Assembly: GCA_025997715.1 (NCBI GenBank)
Contig: BNUY01000065.1
Location: forward strand, 1 to 15,987
From: Spirochaetia bacterium
GTDB taxonomy: Bacteria > Spirochaetota > Spirochaetia > Treponematales > Breznakiellaceae
Reading direction: 5' to 3'
Length of the DNA stretch: 15,987 bases
Below are positions 1 to 6,594 of the stretch, in pieces. Within the stretch, counting starts at the first letter, position 1; each line of letters begins with the position of its first letter. Below the pieces are notes generated by a model. That model was not told the DNA's origin. It was given only the letters and a program-made list of their open reading frames with translations, and ran no database searches. Made by a program: the position numbers and the translations under genes.

Positions 1-10
1 TGGACGAAGG

Positions 11-652
11 CTACGGCGCGGTTTTTGTAAGCTGCGCTTCCCCCCTGGACGATGGCGCCGCTTTATCAACGGAACCCACAGCAACCCTTCGGCTATATGC
101 AACCGTCACCTGCATCCCCAGCAAAACGACGATCGCCGCATCCAAGCGAGTTTGCCCGCTGCGGTGCTCGTCCAGGTCCCGTAGCCAACCGCCCAGGCGA
201 TCCGAGGCTTCCAGTATCGTTACCAGGTACCCCTTGCGGACAAGGCCATTCGCTGCGGCCAAGCCCCGCAGCCCCCCGCCCACAATCGCAACCCGCTCGG
301 TTTTTTTGGGAAGTAAAAAAGGCGCCTTTGAGGGTGCGCCGGCGTTTCGCGCAAGGAACTGTTCGAGCCTTCCAATCTCAATAGCGCCCCCCCGTTCACC
401 GCGTTTACAGGGCAACTGGCAGGGGGCATTGCAGGTATGGGCGATAAGCGGCGCCAGGGGAATGGCCTTGGCGTAAAGCTGCCACGCTTCGGCGGCTTTA
501 CCGGTTTCTATGAGGGCGGTGAAGGCCCGGACATCCAGGTGCAGGGGGCAGGCCGCCTGGCAGGCCGGGGGCTCCTCCTGGGTGCAAAGGGACTCAACCT
601 CGCGGAGCAGTTTCTGATCCAGAAATGTTTCAACAGTTACCCGTACCGGCAT
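11..652 (-). CDS. GltD-like FAD/4Fe-4S oxidoreductase, apparently truncated or rearranged
   Basis: The 213-residue product has the N-terminal Fe-S region of the glutamate synthase small-subunit/dihydropyrimidine dehydrogenase type: Cys-rich stretches around residues 23-35 and a CNAPCQLPC motif near residue 80. A dinucleotide-binding loop (GGGLRG) and a second half-motif (EASDRLGGW) follow. In this family such proteins pass electrons between NAD(P)H and Fe-S or partner enzymes. The ATG at 652 was chosen because AAGGA stands just upstream and the conserved region begins there; the frame is open further upstream to 784, but that stretch is low-complexity and runs through an inverted repeat. The frame ends at a TAG at 11-13, soon after VTVAYSRRVA. 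Family members continue for at least another 200 residues, so the gene is broken or rearranged. It lies downstream of the Mop-type hydroxylase, which lacks its own FAD domain, so an electron-partner role is a reasonable inference. A terminator separates the two genes. Confidence 0.75.
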   Translation of the reverse strand: MPVRVTVETFLDQKLLREVESLCTQEEPPACQAACPLHLDVRAFTALIETGKAAEAWQLYAKAIPLAPLIAHTCNAPCQLPCKRGERGGAIEIGRLEQFLARNAGAPSKAPFLLPKKTERVAIVGGGLRGLAAANGLVRKGYLVTILEASDRLGGWLRDLDEHRSGQTRLDAAIVVLLGMQVTVAYSRRVAVGSVDKAAPSSRGEAQLTKTAP

Positions 653-692
653 GGCCTTCCTTAAATTAAATAGTAACACAAAGAAGAAGAAA

Positions 693-772
693 AACCACGA
701 ATCACACGAACGGCACGAATATTTTAATGCAATTTTCTTCTCCCATTCGTGTTTTTCGTGCCATTCGTGGTT
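693..772. repeat. Imperfect inverted repeat rich in CACGAA
   Basis: The arms 693-720 and 745-772 pair over 28 positions with three mismatches and two G-T wobbles, around a 24-nt loop. Each arm contains CACGAA at least twice, so the element also reads as short spaced direct repeats. It lies between the hydroxylase terminator and the oxidoreductase start. It is not followed by a T-run on either strand, so it is not a typical intrinsic terminator. CACGAA-type intergenic elements seem familiar from other environmental bacteria, but that is memory and was not checked. Confidence 0.8.
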
Positions 773-785
773 AAAATTCTTCAAA

Positions 786-828
786 TAAAAAAGAAGGGAT
801 TGCGGATCTTCTGTCCCGCAATCCCTTC
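786..828 (-). terminator. Intrinsic terminator of the molybdenum hydroxylase gene
   Basis: A perfect 13-bp stem (793-805 with 816-828, arm GAAGGGATTGCGG) with a 10-nt loop is followed on the minus strand by six T residues and then ATTT. It begins 15 bp past the hydroxylase stop codon. It should end the hydroxylase transcript before the oxidoreductase gene. Confidence 0.9.
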
Positions 829-842
829 AATACTTGGTACTA

Positions 843-3572
843 CTAGCCCTTCAGACCGGCTTTGATCTTTTCAGGCAGGGCGGGGACCGCGGTGATCCGC
901 ACCTTTACCGCATCGTAGATCGCGTTCAGGATCGCCGGGTGGGGAGCGCAGAGCGGAACTTCGCCGGTACCGGAAGCGCCGTAGGGGCCGCTTTTCCGGG
1001 GCGCTTCGACGTATTCGATCACAAAGTCATCGGGAACGTCTTCGATGGTCGGGATTCCGCAGCCCACCAGGGTGGTGTGCTTCTTCAGATCCTCGAAGTC
1101 CTCGGTGAGGGCGAGGCCGATACCCTGGGCGATACCGCCGTATATCTGGCCGTCTACCACAGACTTGTTGATGACCTTGCCCACATCGGCGGCGGTGTAG
1201 AAGGAGATTACCCTGGCCTTGCCGGTTTCGGTGTCAACTTCTACGGTCGGTACGAAAACTTCGTACATGTAGGTGGCGAAGGGCGCTCCCTGGCTGGTTT
1301 CCAGATCGCAGTTGGAACACATCTCCGCAGTCCAGCTTCCTTCGTAGCGCAATGGGGTCTTGCCGGCTACCATTTCGGCGTAGGTCTTGTAGGTCCCGTC
1401 AGCCTTTTTAAGGGCATGGAGGAGGGCTTCGGAAGCGACCCGGATGGCGTTACCGGTTACCACGTTGGAGCGGCTGCCCCCGGCGGGTCCGGAGTTGGGG
1501 GTGAGTGCGGTATCGTTCATCAACACCGTCATCTTGTCGTAGGGGATGCCCGCCTTGCGGAGGGTCTCGTGGGCCATGGTGAGGGTTCCGATATCGGCGC
1601 CCTGTCCGTGATCTTCCCAGCTTGTCCCGACCTTCACGCCGCCGTCCGGTTGGAGTTCAACCCAGGCGGAGGAGGAGTCCTTGCCGTCAAGACCGCAGCC
1701 GTATACGCCGATGGCAATGCCGACGCCGTATTTGAACTTGCCGCCCTTGGCGTTTAGTTCCTTTACCCGCTTCTTCGCATCGTAGTAGTGGGGTTTTGAC
1801 TTGTCCATCAGTTCCTGCAGGGAGAACACTTCCGGTTCCTGGCCGGTGATATTGGTGCAGCCCGGGCGATAGATGTTCTTGTAGCGGATCTCGAAGGGGT
1901 CAACGCCGACTTTTTCCGCCAGGATGTCCATGAGGATCTCCGAACCAAGCTCCGCTTCCGGAGCACCGTAACCGCGGAATGCGGAACCCCAGCCGTGGTT
2001 GGTGGCCACGCAGAAGTTTTCCGTGCGGATATTGGGCACATCGTAACCGGCCATGTGGTACTGGGCCAGCCGCAGGGTGAGGAGGTCGCCGAACTCGGAA
2101 TAGGGTCCGTGGTCGAGGATGTTGTTGCCTTCCAGGGCCAATACCTTCCCGTCCTTGTCCGCCGCAACCTTCAAATTCATGAAGACAGGGGAGCGCTTAC
2201 CGGTGTAGGTAATCATTTGATGCATATCGTAAACCAGGGAGACCGGGCGTTTGTCGCAGGCCAGACAGGCCACGCCGACCAGGGCTTCCAGGGTGGGGGA
2301 GAACTTGTACCCGAAGGTGCCCCCCGCGGGGTTCTGCACGATCCGCAGCTTGTCACCCTCGACGCCGATACCGGCGGCGATCATGGCGGCGTGGAGGTGG
2401 ATACCAATGGACTTGGAATGGATGGTCAGGCGGCCTTCTTCGTCGATATAGGCCTGGCCGCAGTCCGGTTCCAGGGGAAGGTGGGGCTGCCGTGAACAAT
2501 AGGAAGAAACTTCCGCAACATGGGCGGCCTTGGCTACGATGTCCTTGGTCTCGGCGCCCTTCTTGTTGTTGATTTGAAAGTATACGTTGGGGGTTCCGGG
2601 ATGGATTTCGATGGCATCAGCCGCCATGGCGGCGGGGGCGCTCATATATTCGGGGAGCCGCTCAAGGTCAACCTTTACCTTCTTCGCCGCGGCCTTGGCC
2701 TGTTCCACCGTGTCGGCGGCTACGATGGCGATGGCGTCGCCGTACTGGAATACCTTTTCATCGCAGAGAATGGGCCGGTCCCAGCCGTCGCCCTTATTGG
2801 TGGGGAAGGTAATAAGGCCGGTGATCCGGTTCTTTCCGGTCACGTTCTTATGGGTGATAATCTTGTAGACCCCTTCCATCTTTTCCGCTTCGCCAGTGTC
2901 GATGCTCTTGATCTTGGCATGGGAAACTTCCGCCTGAACCAATGCGAGGTGCAGGGTGCCTGCGGGCATTTGAAGGTCCACGTCGGCGCCGAAATCCCAC
3001 TTACCGGTAACCTTCGCCTTGGCGGAGGGACGGTGGTAGTAGGTGCCGGTGATGTTATTCCCAACCGGTTTGAAGAGCAGGTCGTCCTTCTGCACTTCAC
3101 CGCGGAGTACCTTGGCGGCGTCCATAACGGCGTCTACCAGGGGCTTGTACCCGGTACAGCGGCAGATGTTCCGGTGCTTGTGGAACCATGTGCGAACCTC
3201 GGTCCGGGTGGGGCTGTGGTTTTCCGCAAGGAGCTGCTTGGCGGACAGAATAAAGCCCGGGGAGCAGAACCCGCACTGGGCGCATCCGTGGGCCATCCAG
3301 GCAACCTGCAGGGGATGCAGATTTTCCGGGGTTCCGATTCCTTCAATGGTCTCAATGACGTCATCATCGGTGATCGTCTTGATCTTCTTGGTGCAGGCCC
3401 GCACCACCTTGCCGCTGATAATGACCGAACAAGCGCCGCATTGTCCGTTCCCGCATCCGACTTTGCAGCCGGTCAAAAGAAGCTGTTTCCGCAACAGATC
3501 CGCCAGGGTGGACTCGCCGTCCACTATTAAAGTGCGCGACTGTCCGTTTATGGTGAACGTCTTTTTATCCAT
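843..3572 (-). CDS. Mop-type molybdenum hydroxylase (aldehyde oxidoreductase/xanthine dehydrogenase family)
   Basis: The 909-residue protein matches the single-chain aldehyde oxidoreductase of Desulfovibrio gigas (Mop, about 907 residues). The first 2Fe-2S cluster ligands are C40, C45, C48 and C60; the second are C100, C103, C137 and C139, the same numbering as recalled for Mop. The Mo-pterin part follows, with QPHLPLEPD, GGTFGYK at 417-423, AFRGYGAPE, and GTGEVPL with E871 as the likely catalytic Glu. There is no FAD domain, so electrons must go to another protein. The family oxidises aldehydes or hydroxylates heterocycles using water; the substrate cannot be read from sequence. The ATG at 3572 has GGAG 11 nt upstream and begins the ferredoxin domain directly. 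An upstream in-frame ATG at 3623 overlaps the -35 box and was rejected. The protein is probably cytoplasmic, as no signal peptide is seen. Confidence 0.95.
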   Translation of the reverse strand: MDKKTFTINGQSRTLIVDGESTLADLLRKQLLLTGCKVGCGNGQCGACSVIISGKVVRACTKKIKTITDDDVIETIEGIGTPENLHPLQVAWMAHGCAQCGFCSPGFILSAKQLLAENHSPTRTEVRTWFHKHRNICRCTGYKPLVDAVMDAAKVLRGEVQKDDLLFKPVGNNITGTYYHRPSAKAKVTGKWDFGADVDLQMPAGTLHLALVQAEVSHAKIKSIDTGEAEKMEGVYKIITHKNVTGKNRITGLITFPTNKGDGWDRPILCDEKVFQYGDAIAIVAADTVEQAKAAAKKVKVDLERLPEYMSAPAAMAADAIEIHPGTPNVYFQINNKKGAETKDIVAKAAHVAEVSSYCSRQPHLPLEPDCGQAYIDEEGRLTIHSKSIGIHLHAAMIAAGIGVEGDKLRIVQNPAGGTFGYKFSPTLEALVGVACLACDKRPVSLVYDMHQMITYTGKRSPVFMNLKVAADKDGKVLALEGNNILDHGPYSEFGDLLTLRLAQYHMAGYDVPNIRTENFCVATNHGWGSAFRGYGAPEAELGSEILMDILAEKVGVDPFEIRYKNIYRPGCTNITGQEPEVFSLQELMDKSKPHYYDAKKRVKELNAKGGKFKYGVGIAIGVYGCGLDGKDSSSAWVELQPDGGVKVGTSWEDHGQGADIGTLTMAHETLRKAGIPYDKMTVLMNDTALTPNSGPAGGSRSNVVTGNAIRVASEALLHALKKADGTYKTYAEMVAGKTPLRYEGSWTAEMCSNCDLETSQGAPFATYMYEVFVPTVEVDTETGKARVISFYTAADVGKVINKSVVDGQIYGGIAQGIGLALTEDFEDLKKHTTLVGCGIPTIEDVPDDFVIEYVEAPRKSGPYGASGTGEVPLCAPHPAILNAIYDAVKVRITAVPALPEKIKAGLKG

Positions 3573-3594
3573 ATTTGATATTTCTCCTCTGGAT

Positions 3595-3623
3595 AGTATA
3601 ATCCCGCCGGAAAAAAACTGCAA
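3595..3623 (-). promoter_or_regulatory. Sigma70-type promoter of the molybdenum hydroxylase
   Basis: On the minus strand TTGCAG (3618-3623) and TATACT (3595-3600) are separated by 17 bp. Transcription would start near 3588, giving a leader of about 16 nt that carries the GGAG ribosome-binding site. The -10 box lies within a short dyad (GGAT, six bases, ATCC at 3591-3604), which could be an operator. Confidence 0.7.
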
Positions 3624-3817
3624 GAGAAAAAGTTTATCGAAAAATAGTAAAACTGTGCACTATTTCGAATTACATTCCCACGACATTCATATTTTTTCAT
3701 GTTGTTTTATTTAATTTAGTTATATTTTGTTATTTTTCTTTAAAGTCTTTATATTTATTATTGTGTTTTGTTATATTTATCAATGTTTCATCACGGAGAA
3801 ATATTCAAAATAGCATA

Positions 3818-3846
3818 TTGTAGATTCCGGATTTATCGGGTATACT
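3818..3846 (+). promoter_or_regulatory. Promoter of the HTH-PBP regulator, placed for a leaderless mRNA
   Basis: TTGTAG (3818-3823) and TATACT (3841-3846) have a 17-bp spacer. The -10 box ends six bases before the ATG at 3853, so the usual start point falls on or next to that ATG. The remaining 3624-3817 stretch between the divergent genes is very AT-rich, with T-tracts and the repeat GTTATATTT at 3719-3727 and 3770-3778. No gene is seen in it. Confidence 0.6.
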
Positions 3847-3852
3847 GATCCT

Positions 3853-4854
3853 ATGGAATCGGACCTTCTTACAGCGGAAGATGTGGCGCAGCGACTGCGC
3901 ATTAAAAAGTATACGGTCTATGAACTTATCAAACGGGGAGAACTCCCCTCCTCTAAGGTGGGGAAACAGGTGCGTGTTTCCCAATCCGATATAGACCGGT
4001 ATCTGGCGGCAAATAAGACGGGCCCCCAATATGTCGAACCCCAAGTTCACGACCAGAAGTCCCCCTGGGAGAGCGGCCGGGAGGTTGTTGATCTGATATC
4101 CTCCGGCCAGCCGAAGGCCCTTGAGGAAGCCCTTGGGGAAAATCCCGACCCTGCCTCCGCTTCGGTGATCATCTCCGGCCAGGACATGTGCCTGGATCTC
4201 CTGGTAAACCGGCTTTCCATGTCGGGAAACACGGTGCTCCGTTCCTATGTGGGCTGCTATAACGGCCTCTACTCCCTGTACCATGGCCGGGTATCCATGT
4301 CCGCCGCCCATCTCTGGGATGCAGAAACCGATACCTACAATTATTCCTTCATCCGCCGCCTCCTGCCGGGACTTCCCGTGGGGGTGTTCCGGTTGGGGGG
4401 CCGTATGCAGGGACTCTATGTCAAGAAGGGGAACCCCCTCCACATACAGGGTTGGAAGGATTTCAGCCGCCCCGAGCTGACCATGATCAACCGGGAACGC
4501 GGTTCCGGCACCCGGATTCTCCTGGACCAGAAGTTGGTACAATTGGGGATCGCCGGGGCCGGCATCCGGGGCTATACCCGGGAATCAAGCTCCCACATGG
4601 CCTCTGCCAGCACGGTTGCCAAGGGCGGCGCGGACCTGGGCTGCGGCTGTGAACGGGGGATCGAACGGGTTTCGGGGATCGAATTCGTCCCCCTCCAGAT
4701 GGAATGGTACGATTTGGTATTTCGTTTGGCGGATCGGAATACCCCCGCCGTCAGGATCATCGGTTCCTATATTTCTTCCGACGAATTTAAGCAGGACCTG
4801 GAGATAATGGGGGGCTATGATCTAAGCCAGACCGGAAGGTATGAAGAATTTTGA
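3853..4854 (+). CDS. HTH regulator with PBP-like ligand domain, probable molybdate/Mo-cofactor-responsive
   Basis: Residues 5-52 form an excisionase/MerR-type helix-turn-helix (LLTAEDVAQRL, then a VGKQVRVSQSDIDRYL wing). Residues from about 85 to the end match the PBP-like domain also found fused to MoeA and in molybdate-related regulators: YNGLYSLYHG, AHLWD, the NRERGSGTR motif, and FVPLQMEWYDLVF near the C-terminus. In the family this domain resembles periplasmic oxyanion-binding proteins. The gene is divergent from the molybdenum hydroxylase, so control of that gene by molybdate, tungstate or cofactor supply is a fair inference. The ATG at 3853 is the only usable start: an in-frame TAG lies at 3811, no ATG, GTG or TTG lies between, and the HTH begins at residue 5. 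No ribosome-binding site precedes it. The length of 333 residues fits the architecture. Confidence 0.88.
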   Translation: MESDLLTAEDVAQRLRIKKYTVYELIKRGELPSSKVGKQVRVSQSDIDRYLAANKTGPQYVEPQVHDQKSPWESGREVVDLISSGQPKALEEALGENPDPASASVIISGQDMCLDLLVNRLSMSGNTVLRSYVGCYNGLYSLYHGRVSMSAAHLWDAETDTYNYSFIRRLLPGLPVGVFRLGGRMQGLYVKKGNPLHIQGWKDFSRPELTMINRERGSGTRILLDQKLVQLGIAGAGIRGYTRESSSHMASASTVAKGGADLGCGCERGIERVSGIEFVPLQMEWYDLVFRLADRNTPAVRIIGSYISSDEFKQDLEIMGGYDLSQTGRYEEF

Positions 4855-4922
4855 GCGGAAATTAGCGGTACCCGATAGTCTGTATTCATTCCATAGGATT
4901 TATAAAATTCCAGCTATAATTG

Positions 4923-5033
4923 TAAGATTTTATAAATATTTTCAGAAAACACGGCGGGGAAGCTCAAAAAAAGTAAGAAATTGTATTAAATAAGATTTTA
5001 TTACTAAAACTTTTGTTTGACTGATAAGATTTT
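4923..5033 (+). repeat. Three direct copies of TAAGATTTT upstream of the transporter operon
   Basis: The 9-mer occurs at 4923-4931, 4991-4999 and 5025-5033, with start-to-start spacing of 68 and 34 bp. The first two agree further (TAAGATTTTATAA and TAAGATTTTATTA). The third lies inside the proposed promoter spacer. The region 4855-5106 holds no gene and is AT-rich, so chance is possible, but the arrangement could mark operator sites. Confidence 0.45.
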
Positions 5034-5046
5034 CAGGGGGTAACAT
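5017..5046 (+). promoter_or_regulatory. Candidate promoter of the ABC transporter operon
   Basis: TTGACT (5017-5022) matches the -35 consensus at five of six positions. TAACAT (5041-5046), a weak -10 box matching four of six, follows after an 18-bp spacer. The predicted start near 5053 leaves a leader of about 54 nt with the short stem CCCCT/AGGGG (5054-5068) before the ribosome-binding site. Confidence 0.45.
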
Positions 5047-5106
5047 AATATGACCCCTTATCCAGGGGAAGCCAATAAAATTCGCGGAAAGCGAGGAGGA
5101 AGTTTT

Positions 5107-6522
5107 ATGAAAAGAACGAAAGGCTTGGTTCTGTTGTTCGTACTGGCCCTGGTAGTAAGTTTGCTGCCTGTTTACGCCGGCGGCGGCAGTCAGTCCGGAG
5201 GAGCTCAGGGCGGGGGAATACCCGCCGCCACCGGGAAATTTTCCTGGACGATGAGTTCCGGAGAAACAATAAATGTGCTTTTTAATCAGCATCCCTATGC
5301 CGATGAAATCATCAAAAAGATTCCGGACTTCGAAAAACTTACGGGGATTAAAGTTCAGTATTCGGTTATTCCCGAATCCAACTACTTCGACAAGGTTACC
5401 ACCCAGCTAAACAGCCGTTCCGGTGACATGGACATTTTCATGACCGGTCCGTATCAGATTTGGGAATATGCTTCCGCCGGTTACATGCAGGACCTGGATG
5501 AATTTTTGAAAAACCCTGCGTATATAAGCGATGATTTTGATGTTCAGGATCTGTTCCCATCCATTCTGAATGCCCTGCGCTGGGATGCGAAAGCGGGTCA
5601 TCTGATGGGTACTGGTCCTCTCTGGGGCTTCCCCATGGGATATGAATCCAACGAACTGGTGTACAACAAGCGTATCTTTGCCGAACACAATATAAAGGTA
5701 CCTACCAATACGGATGAACTGCTCGCCGCTGCCAAAGCTCTGAAGGGGCATTCCGGTCCCAATACATACGGGGTAGCGCTGCGCGGTGAACGCGGCTGGG
5801 CAACTCCTATCACTGCTTACTTCAGCTTGTACTATTCCTGGGGCGCCAAAGATTTTGAGGTTAAGAACGGTAAACTTTCAGCCGTAGTGAACAGCCCCGA
5901 AGCCGTTGCGATGACCGACTGGTATGTAAACCTTATCAAGAGCGGCGGTTCATCCACTTGGGGCAGCGCCACATGGTATTCCTCCGGCGCTGAACTCGGT
6001 GCGGGAACAGCTGCCATGCTGATAGATTCTTCCCAGAACTGTTTTGGTCAGACGGTAAAGGGTAATTCCAAAGAAGCGGAAAATTTGGTGTTTACCACCA
6101 TTCCCGTGCCCAGGGGTAAATCATTAAAATCAAACCTGTGGGTTTGGGCTATGGCAATGAATGCTTCTTCCAAGAAGAAAGTTCCGGCATGGCTCTTTAT
6201 GCAATATTTCACCGGCAAAGAATATCAGCAATTTGCTTCTGTGGATGGCAGGATTGTTCAGACCATACGCAGCTCTTCTTTCAATCAGCCTGCCTATCAA
6301 AACATTGTGAGTACATCGGGCTTTATTGATACCTTTAACGGTACCGTTGCCGGAACCACCCTTCTCCCCACACCGCAATACCATTTCTTTGAAATTGGCA
6401 CCGAGTGGTCTGCAACATTACAGGATCTGGTTGAAGGGAAATATGCTTCCACCCAACAGGCAATGGATGCACTTAAGAAAAAACTTGACGACATTGTAAG
6501 CGATATAGAAGTTACGAATTAG
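5107..6522 (+). CDS. ABC transporter extracellular solute-binding protein, family 1 (carbohydrate type)
   Basis: The 471-residue protein starts with a signal peptide: MKRTK, then a hydrophobic core of about 17 residues ending in VYA, the likely signal peptidase I site. There is no lipobox Cys, so it is predicted to be periplasmic rather than a lipoprotein. The mature part begins with a Gly/Ser/Gln-rich linker. It then has the family 1 binding-protein pattern, including FEKLTGIKVQY, an early GDMDIFMTGPYQIWEYASAGYMQ region and LWGFPMGYESNELVYNKRIF. Its role is to capture a carbohydrate or polyol and pass it to the two permeases downstream; the substrate cannot be named. The ATG at 5107 has GGAGGA eight bases upstream. 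An in-frame ATG at 5050 would put a charged 19-residue extension before the signal peptide and was rejected. Confidence 0.93.
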   Translation: MKRTKGLVLLFVLALVVSLLPVYAGGGSQSGGAQGGGIPAATGKFSWTMSSGETINVLFNQHPYADEIIKKIPDFEKLTGIKVQYSVIPESNYFDKVTTQLNSRSGDMDIFMTGPYQIWEYASAGYMQDLDEFLKNPAYISDDFDVQDLFPSILNALRWDAKAGHLMGTGPLWGFPMGYESNELVYNKRIFAEHNIKVPTNTDELLAAAKALKGHSGPNTYGVALRGERGWATPITAYFSLYYSWGAKDFEVKNGKLSAVVNSPEAVAMTDWYVNLIKSGGSSTWGSATWYSSGAELGAGTAAMLIDSSQNCFGQTVKGNSKEAENLVFTTIPVPRGKSLKSNLWVWAMAMNASSKKKVPAWLFMQYFTGKEYQQFASVDGRIVQTIRSSSFNQPAYQNIVSTSGFIDTFNGTVAGTTLLPTPQYHFFEIGTEWSATLQDLVEGKYASTQQAMDALKKKLDDIVSDIEVTN

Positions 6523-6535
6523 CGCTGCTTTTTAA

Positions 6536-6567
6536 ACGATCGGCTTTCCTTAAGGGAAGCCGATCGT
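6536..6567 (+). promoter_or_regulatory. Intercistronic stem-loop between binding protein and first permease
   Basis: The arm ACGATCGGCTT (6536-6546) pairs perfectly with 6557-6567, and pairing continues inward through one wobble to nearly close the loop. It is followed by ATTATCATC rather than a T-run, so it is at most a partial terminator. Its position after the binding-protein gene matches stem-loops that in other sugar operons protect the upstream mRNA or thin out downstream expression, as between malE and malF. That role here is inference. Confidence 0.75.
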
Positions 6568-6594
6568 ATTATCATCAAAAGGGAATATGGGTGT

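Noticed and set aside
653..784. N-terminal extension of the oxidoreductase to an ATG at 784
   Set aside because: The added residues are encoded by an inverted repeat and a run of Phe codons, and the internal ATG at 652 has a good ribosome-binding site at the family start.
834..3530. Long plus-strand open frames (307 and 336 codons) opposite the hydroxylase
   Set aside because: They are antisense to a gene with complete, well-placed Fe-S and Mo-pterin motifs. They show no domain of their own and arise from the GC-rich codon use.
3624..3714. Part of a 223-codon plus-strand frame running into the divergent region
   Set aside because: Most of it is antisense to the hydroxylase, and the tail is AT-rich promoter sequence with no recognisable protein pattern.
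3805..4542. A 245-codon minus-strand frame opposite the HTH-PBP regulator
   Set aside because: The plus strand carries a clear two-domain regulator; the minus reading has no motif and would run through the regulator promoter.
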